Shown here one piece after another: positions 43,660 to 52,421 of a DNA stretch of 64,000 nucleotides; position 1 is the first letter of the stretch, and each line of letters starts with the position of its first letter. A program made the position numbers and the translations under genes. The stretch covers positions 23,479 to 87,478 of the forward strand of contig JBEVCD010000018.1 of NCBI GenBank assembly GCA_040514265.1. Reading direction: 5' to 3'. The DNA comes from WYZ-LMO2 sp040514265. Lineage in GTDB: Archaea; Halobacteriota; Archaeoglobi; Archaeoglobales; Archaeoglobaceae. The notes beneath the pieces were generated by a model. The model did not search any database, had not been told where the DNA came from, and saw only the letters and a program-made list of their open reading frames with translations.

Positions 43660-45854
43660 TCCACCAGATACCTGTCCGCCTCACTGTAGGGTGTCGTCAT
43701 AAGGGTCCGGATCCTCTCAGCCGTCTTCCTTCCGACCTTCGGAACCTTCTGAAGTTCCTCCACGCTTGCTGTTGCGATCCTCTCTATCGTCTGAAAGTGT
43801 TCGAGGAGGTTCTTCGCTATCACGCCTCCCACGCTGGAGATTGCCGAGACCACGTACTCCTGCTCTTCCTTCAGCGTCCTCTTCGTCTTGGCTGCATGCT
43901 CCACGACGCTCCTCTTCCTCTCCAGCTGCTCTCTCCTGGCTATCGCGATCAGAAACTCGGCTGTCTCCTGCGGACTTGAAGTCTGAATGACCGGAATTCC
44001 GAAGTCCACAGCTATGGCAGCTATAGCTCCCCTAACGGCGTTCGGATGGAGCTTCGCGTACGGGTTCCCTTCCACGATCAGGATCGGCTTCTGGTAGCTC
44101 GCCTTAAGCTTCGCGAGCTGCGAGAACAACTTCTCAGCTTCAGTTATGCTCTTCGCGAAGTCATCTGCTGTCTTCCTCTCCACCGCAACTCTGTCACTCA
44201 GCACGTAGTCGCCGACCTCCAGAGTCTTCACCTCTATTTCCGCCCTCTCGTGCAGATGCTTGACGACTTCAGATCTAACCTCGCGCGAGTCCACGATCAC
44301 CTTCACTTCCTTAACCTGCTCGAAACTCGAAAGTTCGAACTGTCCTCCTTCGAGTTTTCTCTTGACTTCGAGTAACCTCTCGTACATCATCCTCTCCTTC
44401 TTCAGGCTAGCGTAGTAGTATGCCTCGTCCCTCGTTCCCTTAGCAACGAGGACAACGACCCTTCCCTCTCTCCCCCTGCCAGTTCTTCCCTTTCTCTGTA
44501 TCGCCCTTATCTCCGACGGGACAGCTTCGTAAAACACCACCAAGTCGGTAGCCGGAACGTCGAGTCCTTCCTCTCCAACTGAGGTCGCGACGAGTATCTT
44601 CACCTCCCCCCTCCTGAACCTTTCCAGCGTCTCGACCTGCTGCTTCTGACTCATCCCCCTGTCGTCTATCCTGTTCGCCTGCCCGACGAAGCGCGAAGTC
44701 GGCGCCATCTTCGAGAGCTCCTCGACGAGCCTCTCAGCAGTATCTCTGAAGTTCGTGAACACTATGATCCTCGAATCCGGGTTCCTTTCGAGCTGCTCTC
44801 TGACGACTTCCTTCAACTTTTCGAGTTTCGGATGATCTTCCTTGCACTTCAAAGCCGCAACGAGGGCTTCCCTGAATACTGGGTCGCTCGTTATGCTCTT
44901 GGAGGCTTTGCTGCCCCTTGATGAGGCTTCCTTCACGAGGCGCCTGAGATACCTCTTCAGAGCTTCGAGCCCCTGCGTCTCTATCAGTTCCACTGCGTGC
45001 ATGAGCTTAAGAATCTCTGCAAGCACGGACACAGCTTCATAGTAATCCTTCCCGTTCGCAATTTCAGCCTGTAGAGCTTCCTGAAGCGCTATAAGCTCCT
45101 TCTTCGTCATGCTTCCGCTTACCTCTATCCCCGCCTTCTGCAGCCTCTTCAGCCTCAAGTCGATGCACTCTTCGAGTTTCGACTTGACGAATTCGAGTTC
45201 CTTCGGCAGCTCTACCTTCACCCACTCTATCTCCTTCGTCGCAACATAAGGGCGGACGTCCTCGTCGAACTCCGTTCTCACTTCGAGGGCTTGTATGTGG
45301 AGGTTCCTTATGACCTCCCAGACCCTCTCTATGTCGCTGCCGGGTGATGCTGTCATCGCGAGTATCAGCGGATTCTTCGCCTGCCTCACGTACTCCTTCG
45401 CTATGAAGACGTAGGGGTAGTTACCCACAGCCCTGTGCGCTTCGTCGAATACGGCGAGGATGAAGTTCTCAAGGTTCAGCCTCCCCGCAATCAGGTCGTT
45501 CTCGACTACCTGCGGGGTTGAGACGACTATTCTCTTCCCCCAGAGTCTGAGCCTGTCTTCGGGAGAGATCTCCCCACTCAGCGCTACGATTTCGCCAGCC
45601 TCAACCTTCAGAACCCTGCGCAGAAAGTTCGCGTGCTGCTCGACGAGGGGTTTTGTGGGAGCCAGGAACAGTACCTGCCCGTCTTCGTTGAGCAGTCTCG
45701 AAGCTATTACCAAAGCCGCTATCGTCGTCTTGCCCAGACCCGTCGGGATGACTACGAGGGTGTTCTTTATGAGGGCGGTGGCGGCTATCGATACCTGGTA
45801 GAGCCTCTTTTCGAGTGTTCCTTCCCTTATCAGCGGGTGGTTTATGTATTCCAC
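43656..45854 (-). CDS. hef: Hef helicase/nuclease (XPF/FANCM-like)
   Basis: 732 aa, GTG start. N-terminal superfamily 2 helicase: Walker A PTGLGKTT, DEAH (FDEAHRAVGNYPY), MTASPGSD, motif VI QRKGRTGRG. C-terminal ERCC4 nuclease: VIVDSREVRS, the catalytic GDYVLSDRVAVERKTADDF, then tandem helix-hairpin-helix motifs (LLEHFQTIERIATASVEEL, VPKVGRKTAERI). It unwinds and cleaves stalled or branched replication forks. Both helicase and nuclease residues are intact. Leaderless-type promoter just upstream. Confidence 0.95.
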   Translation of the reverse strand: MEYINHPLIREGTLEKRLYQVSIAATALIKNTLVVIPTGLGKTTIAALVIASRLLNEDGQVLFLAPTKPLVEQHANFLRRVLKVEAGEIVALSGEISPEDRLRLWGKRIVVSTPQVVENDLIAGRLNLENFILAVFDEAHRAVGNYPYVFIAKEYVRQAKNPLILAMTASPGSDIERVWEVIRNLHIQALEVRTEFDEDVRPYVATKEIEWVKVELPKELEFVKSKLEECIDLRLKRLQKAGIEVSGSMTKKELIALQEALQAEIANGKDYYEAVSVLAEILKLMHAVELIETQGLEALKRYLRRLVKEASSRGSKASKSITSDPVFREALVAALKCKEDHPKLEKLKEVVREQLERNPDSRIIVFTNFRDTAERLVEELSKMAPTSRFVGQANRIDDRGMSQKQQVETLERFRRGEVKILVATSVGEEGLDVPATDLVVFYEAVPSEIRAIQRKGRTGRGREGRVVVLVAKGTRDEAYYYASLKKERMMYERLLEVKRKLEGGQFELSSFEQVKEVKVIVDSREVRSEVVKHLHERAEIEVKTLEVGDYVLSDRVAVERKTADDFAKSITEAEKLFSQLAKLKASYQKPILIVEGNPYAKLHPNAVRGAIAAIAVDFGIPVIQTSSPQETAEFLIAIARREQLERKRSVVEHAAKTKRTLKEEQEYVVSAISSVGGVIAKNLLEHFQTIERIATASVEELQKVPKVGRKTAERIRTLMTTPYSEADRYLVE

Positions 45855-45874
45855 GTTACATTTACAACGCCGCT

Positions 45875-45884
45875 GTTAAAAATC
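45875..45884 (-). promoter_or_regulatory. TATA-like element for hef
   Basis: Minus-strand ATTTTTAACA centred about 26 nt before the GTG at 45854. Confidence 0.4.
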
Positions 45885-45898
45885 TCTCGCAAATTTTA

Positions 45899-45908
45899 AA
45901 AATATAAA
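45899..45908 (+). promoter_or_regulatory. TATA box of the small membrane/coiled-coil gene at 45924
   Basis: AAAATATAAA roughly 20 nt before the ATG at 45924, back to back with the hef promoter in a 69-nt space. Confidence 0.4.
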
Positions 45909-45923
45909 AGATATTGCAGTGCT

Positions 45924-46241
45924 ATGAGTTACCGCGATATAACTCTGGCTGCACTGATGACGATTTCGGCTGCAGCCCTCGTTTACAGGTGGCTCAGCCT
46001 CTACGACAGGGTCGACGCTTACGTGATATTCTTCGCAACCCTACTCATGGCGTCGACGGCTGCGCTCCTCCTCAGCATCGAGTTCAGGATGCAGAACATA
46101 AAAGAAGAGTTCCAGAGCGTCAAGAGAACGATCGCCGTTGTTTCGGAGGAGATAGAGAGCAGAGTCGAGAGAGCTGTAGACGCGAAACTCAGACAGGTCG
46201 AGGAGAAAATAGAGAGCATAGAGAGGAGGATCTACCGCTAG
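45924..46241 (+). CDS. small two-span membrane protein with coiled-coil tail
   Basis: 105 aa. Two hydrophobic spans (ITLAALMTISAAALVY and YVIFFATLLMASTAALLLS) followed by a 60-residue charged coiled coil (NIKEEFQSVKRTIAVVSEEIESRVERAVDAKL). No known domain. Single-gene unit with its own leaderless promoter, ending in a 4-nt tail-to-tail overlap with the UPF0280 gene. It could tether or space a cytoplasmic partner, but this is a guess. Confidence 0.65.
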   Translation: MSYRDITLAALMTISAAALVYRWLSLYDRVDAYVIFFATLLMASTAALLLSIEFRMQNIKEEFQSVKRTIAVVSEEIESRVERAVDAKLRQVEEKIESIERRIYR

Positions 46242-46939
46242 CCCTTCGTTATCAGGTCGTAGTCTATCTTAGCCGGGACGAGTTTCAAATCGCCTGCGTA
46301 GGCGATTAAGTCGTCTTTCGCAACCAGTATCGCATCGACGTAGTCGGAGTACGTTTCGAAGAAGTCCGCCACGCAGCTCTTGAGTTCCTCCTTTCCGAAG
46401 TCTTTCTTGACGGCGTTACCCAGAGCCGTCGCGAGTGCGTCGCACACCTCCGGCTCCTCCCCGAGCACGCACGCTGCGTCGGCGTATCCGAAGCTAACGG
46501 AGTGCCCTATCTTACCGCTCGAAGTGCACACGGCGTAGAACTCCCTGGGTTCAAGCACTATGGCTATTTCCGTAGGATAAACACCTATCTTCAGCTCCCT
46601 GTCGCTCCGAAACACTATGTCTCCCCCGTTGTCGACCACAGCAAGCTTCGCTCCGGCTTCGGACATCTTCCTCACAGCATGTGCTGCAACTGCCGCGGCG
46701 ACGCTAGCCATTGGTCCCACATTAGCTATCTTCGCCGCCCTGCACATCCTCTCGATTATCTCACTTCCGTGACATTCGACTGGTTCATAGCTCGTGTAAA
46801 ATTCGGGGTGCAGCACAATGTATCTCTCGATCTCCGATCGGGCCTCCAGAATAGCCTCTACAGCGATTTCGTAGAACTCGTCGCTCTCGGTCAGTATGCT
46901 GACGACGGTCTCGCGGTAGGCGAAGCGGTACCTCTTCAT
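46238..46939 (-). CDS. UPF0280 family protein (ApbE-like fold)
   Basis: 233 aa. Typical UPF0280 pattern: RFAYRETVVSILTES, a VGPMASVAAAVAAHAVRKM segment, DNGGDIVFRSD and CTSSGKIGHSVSFGYADAACVL. The family is related to ApbE flavin transferases, but its reaction is not known. In this operon it follows the FAD oxidoreductase by an ATGA overlap, so flavin handling or a linked redox step is a reasonable inference. Confidence 0.85.
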   Translation of the reverse strand: MKRYRFAYRETVVSILTESDEFYEIAVEAILEARSEIERYIVLHPEFYTSYEPVECHGSEIIERMCRAAKIANVGPMASVAAAVAAHAVRKMSEAGAKLAVVDNGGDIVFRSDRELKIGVYPTEIAIVLEPREFYAVCTSSGKIGHSVSFGYADAACVLGEEPEVCDALATALGNAVKKDFGKEELKSCVADFFETYSDYVDAILVAKDDLIAYAGDLKLVPAKIDYDLITKG

Positions 46940-47868
46940 AAGCCCAGGAGCTTCAGCATCGTCGCAACTGTGTGTTCGACCATCCTCTTCCTCTCGATCT
47001 CGACTATCTTCGGCAGAAGCCTGAGCATTTCAAGCTTTCTGCCGTTCAGCATCGCGTCGACGAACTTCTGCTCCGTCTCTATCCACTCGAACTCCTCGAG
47101 TATCCTGTTCTCGTAAACCTCGAGGTTCTCAAGGCACTCGAAGAGTATTTTAGCAGAAATAAGCGCGGGGGCGTTTCCCTCTCCAGCTCCGGAAACGCAG
47201 CCTATCGCCTCTCCAACGCCGACCGTGTTGGCTGCCACGAAAGGTCTGCAGCGCGAGGGCGGGAGCATCCTGACCTTAGCAGCACAGCCGCACACGTTTC
47301 CCCTTTCCTCGAATCCGTACTTTCTGCGGAGCTTTTCTATTAAACTCCGCAGCTCGCTGCTTCCAGTAGCTCCGGCGCCGATGTGCCACCTGCCGTCGCC
47401 GAGCGGGAAAGCCCAGGCGTAACCTCTTGTCGTTACGTAAACGTAGATGTTCTCCTCCGCTTCGTGCCTTTCGAGCGTCTGAAGAGTCGGGAGCAACCTG
47501 TCGTTCTCTATCGGAGGCAGATAAGCTCTCGCAGCCCCCGTGGCGTCTACGATCAGTTCAGCGTCCGTTTTACGGAACTCGAACGTCCACAGGTCTTCGA
47601 GCAGCTTTTTCTTGTCGAAAACGACTGCGTTCTTGTTCTTCAGGTAAACTCCGTTCGCAACTATGAAGTCGGGCTTGACGAGGACGTAATCGTCGATGTC
47701 GACGTCGATGAGTTTGTATAGCTCCTTCGCCTCCCTGTAGGCTATAGCCCAAGCACATCGGCAGTCGACCTCGCTCCTCACGTCGTGTATCGAGACCTCG
47801 TAACCCTCGCGGCTCAGTAGGTGGTAGAGAAAAGTCCCGGCGATTCCGGCGCCGAATATCTGAATCAT
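46936..47868 (-). CDS. FAD-dependent oxidoreductase, geranylgeranyl reductase-like
   Basis: 310 aa from the ATG at 47868 (MIQIFGAGIAGTFL); the longer frame to 48018 is antisense-type noise inside icd. A Rossmann GXGXXG motif at the N-terminus, a cysteine motif (DCRCAWAI), and the family's C-terminal FAD motif GVGEAIGCVSGAGEGNAPAL. Relatives reduce double bonds of isoprenoid lipids or other polyprenyl substrates. It lies between icd and UPF0280, overlapping both by 4 nt. Confidence 0.82.
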   Translation of the reverse strand: MIQIFGAGIAGTFLYHLLSREGYEVSIHDVRSEVDCRCAWAIAYREAKELYKLIDVDIDDYVLVKPDFIVANGVYLKNKNAVVFDKKKLLEDLWTFEFRKTDAELIVDATGAARAYLPPIENDRLLPTLQTLERHEAEENIYVYVTTRGYAWAFPLGDGRWHIGAGATGSSELRSLIEKLRRKYGFEERGNVCGCAAKVRMLPPSRCRPFVAANTVGVGEAIGCVSGAGEGNAPALISAKILFECLENLEVYENRILEEFEWIETEQKFVDAMLNGRKLEMLRLLPKIVEIERKRMVEHTVATMLKLLGL

Positions 47869-49100
47869 AGGGACTGAAGGTTTTCCACCACTGCTTCGGC
47901 GAACTCCCTCGTCCCCACGAGCTTTCCGCCAACGTGACGGTGGATATCGTACGTTACTATCCTGCTGCTTATCGTCATCTCGACCGCTCTCTTTATCAGC
48001 TCGCTCCCCTCCTTCCACCCGAGGTATTCGAACATCAGAGCTCCGGTGAGTATCTGAGCTGTAGGGTTTACCTTGTTCTGCCCCGCGTACTTCGGAGCTG
48101 ATCCGTGGATCGGCTCGAACACACCCATGCCGTCGCCTATGTTGCTTCCCGGAGCGACTCCCAGCCCGCCTACGAGGGCTGCGGCGGCGTCGCTGAGGTA
48201 GTCGCCGTTGAGGTTGGGACAGACTATCACGTCGTATTCGTCAGTTCTCGTAAGTATCTGCTGAAACATGTTGTCGGCAATTCTGTCCTTCACGACTATC
48301 TTGCCCTCGGGTTGCACACCCGCGTACTCGTTCCAGAGCTCTTCTTCGGTTATGCAGTACTCGCGGAACTCTTCGAGGGCTACCTCGTACCCCCAGTCTC
48401 TGAAAGCGCCCTCGGTATACTTCATTATGTTCCCCTTGTGAACGAAAGTCACGCTTCTCCTCCCGTTCTCGATGGCGTAGCGTATGGCGAGCCTCACGAG
48501 GCGTTTCGTGGCGAACTCACTTATAGGCTTCAAGCCTATACCAGCGTCGTCTCTGATCTTTATACCGAACTCCCTCGCGAAGAACTCCCTGACTTTTCTC
48601 GCCTCTTCGCTGTTCCACGGAAACTCTATGCCAGCGTAGACGTCCTCCGTGTTCTCCCTGAATATCACGAAGTTCACCTTTTCCGGGTGCTTTATCGGGC
48701 TCGGAACACCTTTGAGGTAGTATATCGGTCTTACGTTGGCGTAGAGGTCGAGGACTTGCCTTATCGTGACGTTCAGACTCCTGTAACCTCCACCCACCGG
48801 CGTTGTGAGCGGTCCCTTGAAGGCGACGCGGAACTCCCTTATCGCGTTAAGCGTGTCTTCCGGGAGGTAAGTTCCGTAGAGTTTGTAAGCGTCCTCCCCG
48901 GCGTAGACCTTGAACCAGACTATCTCCTTACCTATTTTTTCTGCTGCGGCGTCGAGGACCTTTATCGCCGCTGGAACGACGTCTTTACCTATGCCGTCGC
49001 CCTCGAAGTAGGGTATGATGGGGTTATCGGGAACTACGAGTTTTCCGCCCTCGTACCTTATCTTCTCCCCCTCCTCCGGCGGCTTCACCTTCTCATACAT
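47865..49100 (-). CDS. icd: isocitrate dehydrogenase (NADP-type)
   Basis: 411 aa oxidative decarboxylase of isocitrate to 2-oxoglutarate. Signatures: YFEGDGIGKDV, GPLTTPVGGGYRSLNV (substrate Ser/Asn loop), IFRENTEDVYAGIEF, FVHKGNIMKYTEGAF and NLNGDYLSDAAAALVGGLGVAPG. Length and motifs match archaeal NADP-dependent enzymes. First gene of an icd-oxidoreductase-UPF0280 operon, with ATGA overlap. Confidence 0.95.
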   Translation of the reverse strand: MYEKVKPPEEGEKIRYEGGKLVVPDNPIIPYFEGDGIGKDVVPAAIKVLDAAAEKIGKEIVWFKVYAGEDAYKLYGTYLPEDTLNAIREFRVAFKGPLTTPVGGGYRSLNVTIRQVLDLYANVRPIYYLKGVPSPIKHPEKVNFVIFRENTEDVYAGIEFPWNSEEARKVREFFAREFGIKIRDDAGIGLKPISEFATKRLVRLAIRYAIENGRRSVTFVHKGNIMKYTEGAFRDWGYEVALEEFREYCITEEELWNEYAGVQPEGKIVVKDRIADNMFQQILTRTDEYDVIVCPNLNGDYLSDAAAALVGGLGVAPGSNIGDGMGVFEPIHGSAPKYAGQNKVNPTAQILTGALMFEYLGWKEGSELIKRAVEMTISSRIVTYDIHRHVGGKLVGTREFAEAVVENLQSL

Positions 49101-49149
49101 AGCGCCGCAGACTGCGCAAGGTTATAAAATCGTTTTTCAGACACACAAC

Positions 49150-49431
49150 GTGGAACTCGAAAGACTCGCAGCTACTGTGCTCAGGAACTTCGACGCGCTG
49201 AAAAGGCTGCTAGCTGAGCGAGCGATTTGCAACGAGGACGAGATAGTGATATTCGACGACCCGCTAAAAGTTGTCGTCAAGAGGGACAGAATAGAGTTCT
49301 ACATCGACGACGAGTTCCGCGGTTTCGTCAACGAGGGGGTTTCGAGGTTGGACGAGGAGGTTGCGAGAGAGGCTGAGCTGTGGCTCAGAGCGATGAGTTC
49401 TTTAAAGTTCAAGCGGTACACACCACGATGA
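49150..49431 (+). CDS. small hypothetical protein
   Basis: 93 aa, GTG start at 49150 (an open frame reaches back to 49015 inside icd). Two helices (LERLAATVLRNFDALKRLLAERA), a beta hairpin with Val/Ile/Lys (VIFDDPLKVVVKRDRIEFYIDDEFRGFV) and a C-terminal helix. It overlaps the radical SAM start by 4 nt, so the two are coupled. Family not recognised; a partner or a chaperone for the radical SAM enzyme is a guess. Confidence 0.65.
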   Translation: MELERLAATVLRNFDALKRLLAERAICNEDEIVIFDDPLKVVVKRDRIEFYIDDEFRGFVNEGVSRLDEEVAREAELWLRAMSSLKFKRYTPR

Positions 49432-50342
49432 CCTACGACTTCCCGCCCTTCCGACCTCCGAGTGAAGCTTCGAGCTACCTGATCAGAGTAGTCAGAGGAT
49501 GCAACTGGAACCGTTGCGCGTTCTGCGCGATGTATAAAGGTTGCAGATTTGAGCAGCGCAGAAAAGAGGAAATTCTGAGAGACATAGACAGTATTCCGAA
49601 GTACTTTCCCAGATCGCGCTCGGCTTTCCTCGGCGACTCGAACCCGCTGATCCACAGGGATGCGGTCGAGATAATCGAATACTTAAAAAAGAGGTACCCC
49701 GAGATCGAGAGGGTAACGGCTTACGCCAGGATAAAAACGATCGCGAACATGTCCAGGGAGAGGCTCGCAGCTTTGCGCGACGCGGGGCTTACGAGATTAC
49801 ACATGGGACTTGAGAGTGGTAGCAAGGACGTCCTCGAACTCGTGAACAAGGGGATAACGCCAGAAGATGCAGTAAGAGCCGGCAGAAAGGCGAAGATGTT
49901 CGAAACGACTTACTACGTCATGACGGGTCTCGGTGGGGTGGAGCGAAGCGAGGAGCACGCCAGGGAGACTGCGAGGGTTATAAATGAGGCTAAGCCGACC
50001 TTTGTGAGAGTTAGAAACCTCACCGTGATCCCGGGAACGCCGATCGAAAAGTTAGTCGGTAGGGAGATAACGCTTCTGAACGCCAGACAGCAGCTCGAAG
50101 AGCTCAGAAGACTGATAGAGAGAATAAAAGTTAGAACGTATCTGACGTGCGACCACGTCAGTAACTACCTCTTCGCTCCGAAACCCGTATTCCTCGGTGT
50201 CCATGGCTGGCTGCCTGACGACAGGGAGGAGATGCTCAGACAGATCGAGGATACGATTGAAGTTGTTGAGGCGCTCGAAAAAAGTGGTAGGAGGGTGCTG
50301 ACGAGTAACGACATGCGGAAGCTCGGAGTTCTGACACTTTAG
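49428..50342 (+). CDS. radical SAM protein with CX4CX2C motif
   Basis: 304 aa from the ATG at 49428 (MTYDFPPFRPPSEASS). The SAM cluster motif is CNWNRCAFC, with four rather than three residues between the first two cysteines, as in a set of COG1032-type proteins with a following AMYKG. An Elp3-like barrel follows (ARIKTIANMSRERLAAL, LGDSNPL, HMGLESGSKDVLELVNKG). No B12 or SPASM domain. Reaction unknown. It ends in a 4-nt tail-to-tail overlap with atpD. Confidence 0.82.
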   Translation: MTYDFPPFRPPSEASSYLIRVVRGCNWNRCAFCAMYKGCRFEQRRKEEILRDIDSIPKYFPRSRSAFLGDSNPLIHRDAVEIIEYLKKRYPEIERVTAYARIKTIANMSRERLAALRDAGLTRLHMGLESGSKDVLELVNKGITPEDAVRAGRKAKMFETTYYVMTGLGGVERSEEHARETARVINEAKPTFVRVRNLTVIPGTPIEKLVGREITLLNARQQLEELRRLIERIKVRTYLTCDHVSNYLFAPKPVFLGVHGWLPDDREEMLRQIEDTIEVVEALEKSGRRVLTSNDMRKLGVLTL

Positions 50343-50968
50343 CTCTTAGCCTTCTTGCCCTTCAGCTTCTTGAGCCTGATTATGTTCTCCCTATCCATTT
50401 CTTCGAGCTTAAAGGCTATGAACTTCGCAGTCTCTCTCATTCTCGGAATCACGCGGTACTCGAGTGCGTTCACCCTTCGCTTCGTCCGCTCTATCTCGTC
50501 GAGCAGCCTGCGCAGCGTGGTCTCTATCTCCGCTACTTCCAGTATCCTATCGACGAGTTCCTCGTAGGCTTCGACGGCTTCGTCTATCCTCACGCTCGTG
50601 CTGAGTATGCCGTACCCCCTCTCGGTAGCCTTTTTCCTCACCGGCTCCCTCTTTATGACTGGCACGACGACGCCCATTATGTTCTTCCGCATAATCGTGA
50701 ACTGCGGAGGATTCTGGCTGGCTGCGAGGGCTATCGACCTTATCGCGATCGTCCCGTCTATCGCTGCAGCGAGTGCGAGCTTCTGCTGTGCCACCCTGTA
50801 CTTTTCGATCATCCTGCCGATTACCTCCTTTGCTTCCTCCAGCAGCTGTCTGAACTCCATGATCAAGCCGTCCCTCTTCATCTTCAGAAGTGCGTGTCCT
50901 CTCTCTGCCATTCTGATTCTTCTTCGGAGTTTTATGAGCTCCATTCGGGTCGGCTGAACCTGCATCAT
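50339..50968 (-). CDS. atpD: A-type ATP synthase subunit D
   Basis: 209 aa. Central-stalk subunit, mainly two long helices: N-terminal VQPTRMELIKLRRRIRMAERGHALLKMKRDGL and C-terminal RRLLDEIERTKRRVNALEYRVIPRM, both typical of V/A-type D subunits. Start ATG at 50968 or 50965. Last gene of the operon, 25 nt after atpB. Confidence 0.93.
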   Translation of the reverse strand: MMQVQPTRMELIKLRRRIRMAERGHALLKMKRDGLIMEFRQLLEEAKEVIGRMIEKYRVAQQKLALAAAIDGTIAIRSIALAASQNPPQFTIMRKNIMGVVVPVIKREPVRKKATERGYGILSTSVRIDEAVEAYEELVDRILEVAEIETTLRRLLDEIERTKRRVNALEYRVIPRMRETAKFIAFKLEEMDRENIIRLKKLKGKKAKS

Positions 50969-50993
50969 CGCTGGTCACCGGAAAAAAATTGAG

Positions 50994-52418
50994 TTACTCC
51001 TCAGCACTCTCCGCAGCCTTCTCGGCTGCGACTACTTCTGGTGGTTTCTTCCTGTACTTCGGATGATACTTCTCGATGTACTTCCTCTCGATCTTCGTGA
51101 GCTCTCTCTCCGGCAGTATGCTGAGAAGCTCCCAGCCGAGGTCGAGCGTGTACTCGATGTCTCTGTCCTCGTACCTACCCTGATTGACGAAGCGCCTCTC
51201 GAACTCATCCGCGAACTTGAGGTACCTTCTGTCCCTCTCCGACAGTGCCTCCTCACCGACTATCGCAACCAAGCCTCGCAGATCTACGCCCTCCGCATAG
51301 GCTGCGTACATCTGGTCGTTCCACTGCGGGTGATCTTCCCTCGTCATGCCCTCTCCTATTCCCTCCTTCATCAGCCTGCTGAGCGACGGAAGAACGTCGA
51401 TCGGCGGGTATATGCCCTTGGCGTGCAGCTGCCTGCTCAGAACTATCTGCCCCTCGGTTATGTAACCCGTGAGGTCCGGGATCGGGTGCGTTATGTCGTC
51501 TCCGGGCATCGTAAGTATCGGCATCTGCGTGATCGTTCCCTTCCTTCCCCTTATGCGCCCAGCCCTCTCGTAGATGGTGGCGAGGTCCGTGTACATGTAA
51601 CCCGGATAGCCCCTCCTTCCGGGCACCTCTTCGCGAGCGGCGCTTATCTCACGCAGCGCCTCGCAGTAGTTCGTCATGTCGGTCAGTATGACCAGTATGT
51701 GGAGGTCGTACTCGTAAGCCAGAAACTCAGCAGCAGTCAGAGCCATACGCGGTGTGAGGAGTCTCTCGATAGCCGGGTCGTTAGCCAAGTTCAGGAAAAC
51801 TACAGCCCTTTCGAGTGCTCCGGTGCGCTCGAACTCCTTCATGAACTGGTGCGCCTCCTCGTAGGTTATGCCCATAGCCGCAAAGACGACAGCGAACTCC
51901 TCTTCCTGCCCGCGAACCTTCGCCTGTCGAGCGATCTGCAGAGCTATGTCGTTGTGCGGCAGACCGCTTCCGCTGAATATGGGAAGCTTCTGCCCTCTGA
52001 CGAGGGTGTTCATCCCGTCTATAGCCGATATACCGGTCTGGATGAACTCTCTCGGATACTGTCTGGCGTAGGGGTTTATGGCAGCACCGACGATCGGTCT
52101 GCGCTCCTCGGGAACGATCTTCGGACCGCCGTCGATCGGCTCACCGCTTCCGCTCAGTATTCTTCCGAGCATGTCCTTCGAACAGTTGAGCCTGACGATG
52201 TCGCCGGTAAAGCGGACGCTGCAGCTCGTGTCTATGCCCCTCGTTCCCTCGAAGACCTGGACGACGACCACGTCTTTCGAAGAGTCGAGGACCTGTCCTC
52301 TCCTCGTGCTGCCATCGGGCAGTGTGATCGTCACGAGTTCTCCGTACGCGACGGGCTCGGTTTTTTCAAGAAATATCAGGGGTCCGGCGACCTGGGTTAT
52401 GGTTCTATACTCCTTCAT
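50994..52418 (-). CDS. atpB: A-type ATP synthase subunit B (non-catalytic)
   Basis: 474 aa. FDGSG-like RILSGSGEPIDGGP, the P-loop-like SGSGLPHNDIALQIARQA (no classical Walker A lysine, as expected for the regulatory subunit), TDMTNYCEALREISAAREEVPGRRGYPGY. It forms the alternating A3B3 head with subunit A. Starts 3 nt after atpA ends. Confidence 0.95.
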   Translation of the reverse strand: MKEYRTITQVAGPLIFLEKTEPVAYGELVTITLPDGSTRRGQVLDSSKDVVVVQVFEGTRGIDTSCSVRFTGDIVRLNCSKDMLGRILSGSGEPIDGGPKIVPEERRPIVGAAINPYARQYPREFIQTGISAIDGMNTLVRGQKLPIFSGSGLPHNDIALQIARQAKVRGQEEEFAVVFAAMGITYEEAHQFMKEFERTGALERAVVFLNLANDPAIERLLTPRMALTAAEFLAYEYDLHILVILTDMTNYCEALREISAAREEVPGRRGYPGYMYTDLATIYERAGRIRGRKGTITQMPILTMPGDDITHPIPDLTGYITEGQIVLSRQLHAKGIYPPIDVLPSLSRLMKEGIGEGMTREDHPQWNDQMYAAYAEGVDLRGLVAIVGEEALSERDRRYLKFADEFERRFVNQGRYEDRDIEYTLDLGWELLSILPERELTKIERKYIEKYHPKYRKKPPEVVAAEKAAESAEE

Positions 52419-52421
52419 ACC

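Noticed and set aside
46972..47343. Apparent ORF on the plus strand inside the FAD oxidoreductase
   Set aside because: Mirror frame of a gene with clear FAD motifs; no independent support.
48105..49127. 340-codon open frame on the plus strand
   Set aside because: Antisense to icd. It has no domain, no ribosome site and a composition typical of a mirror frame.
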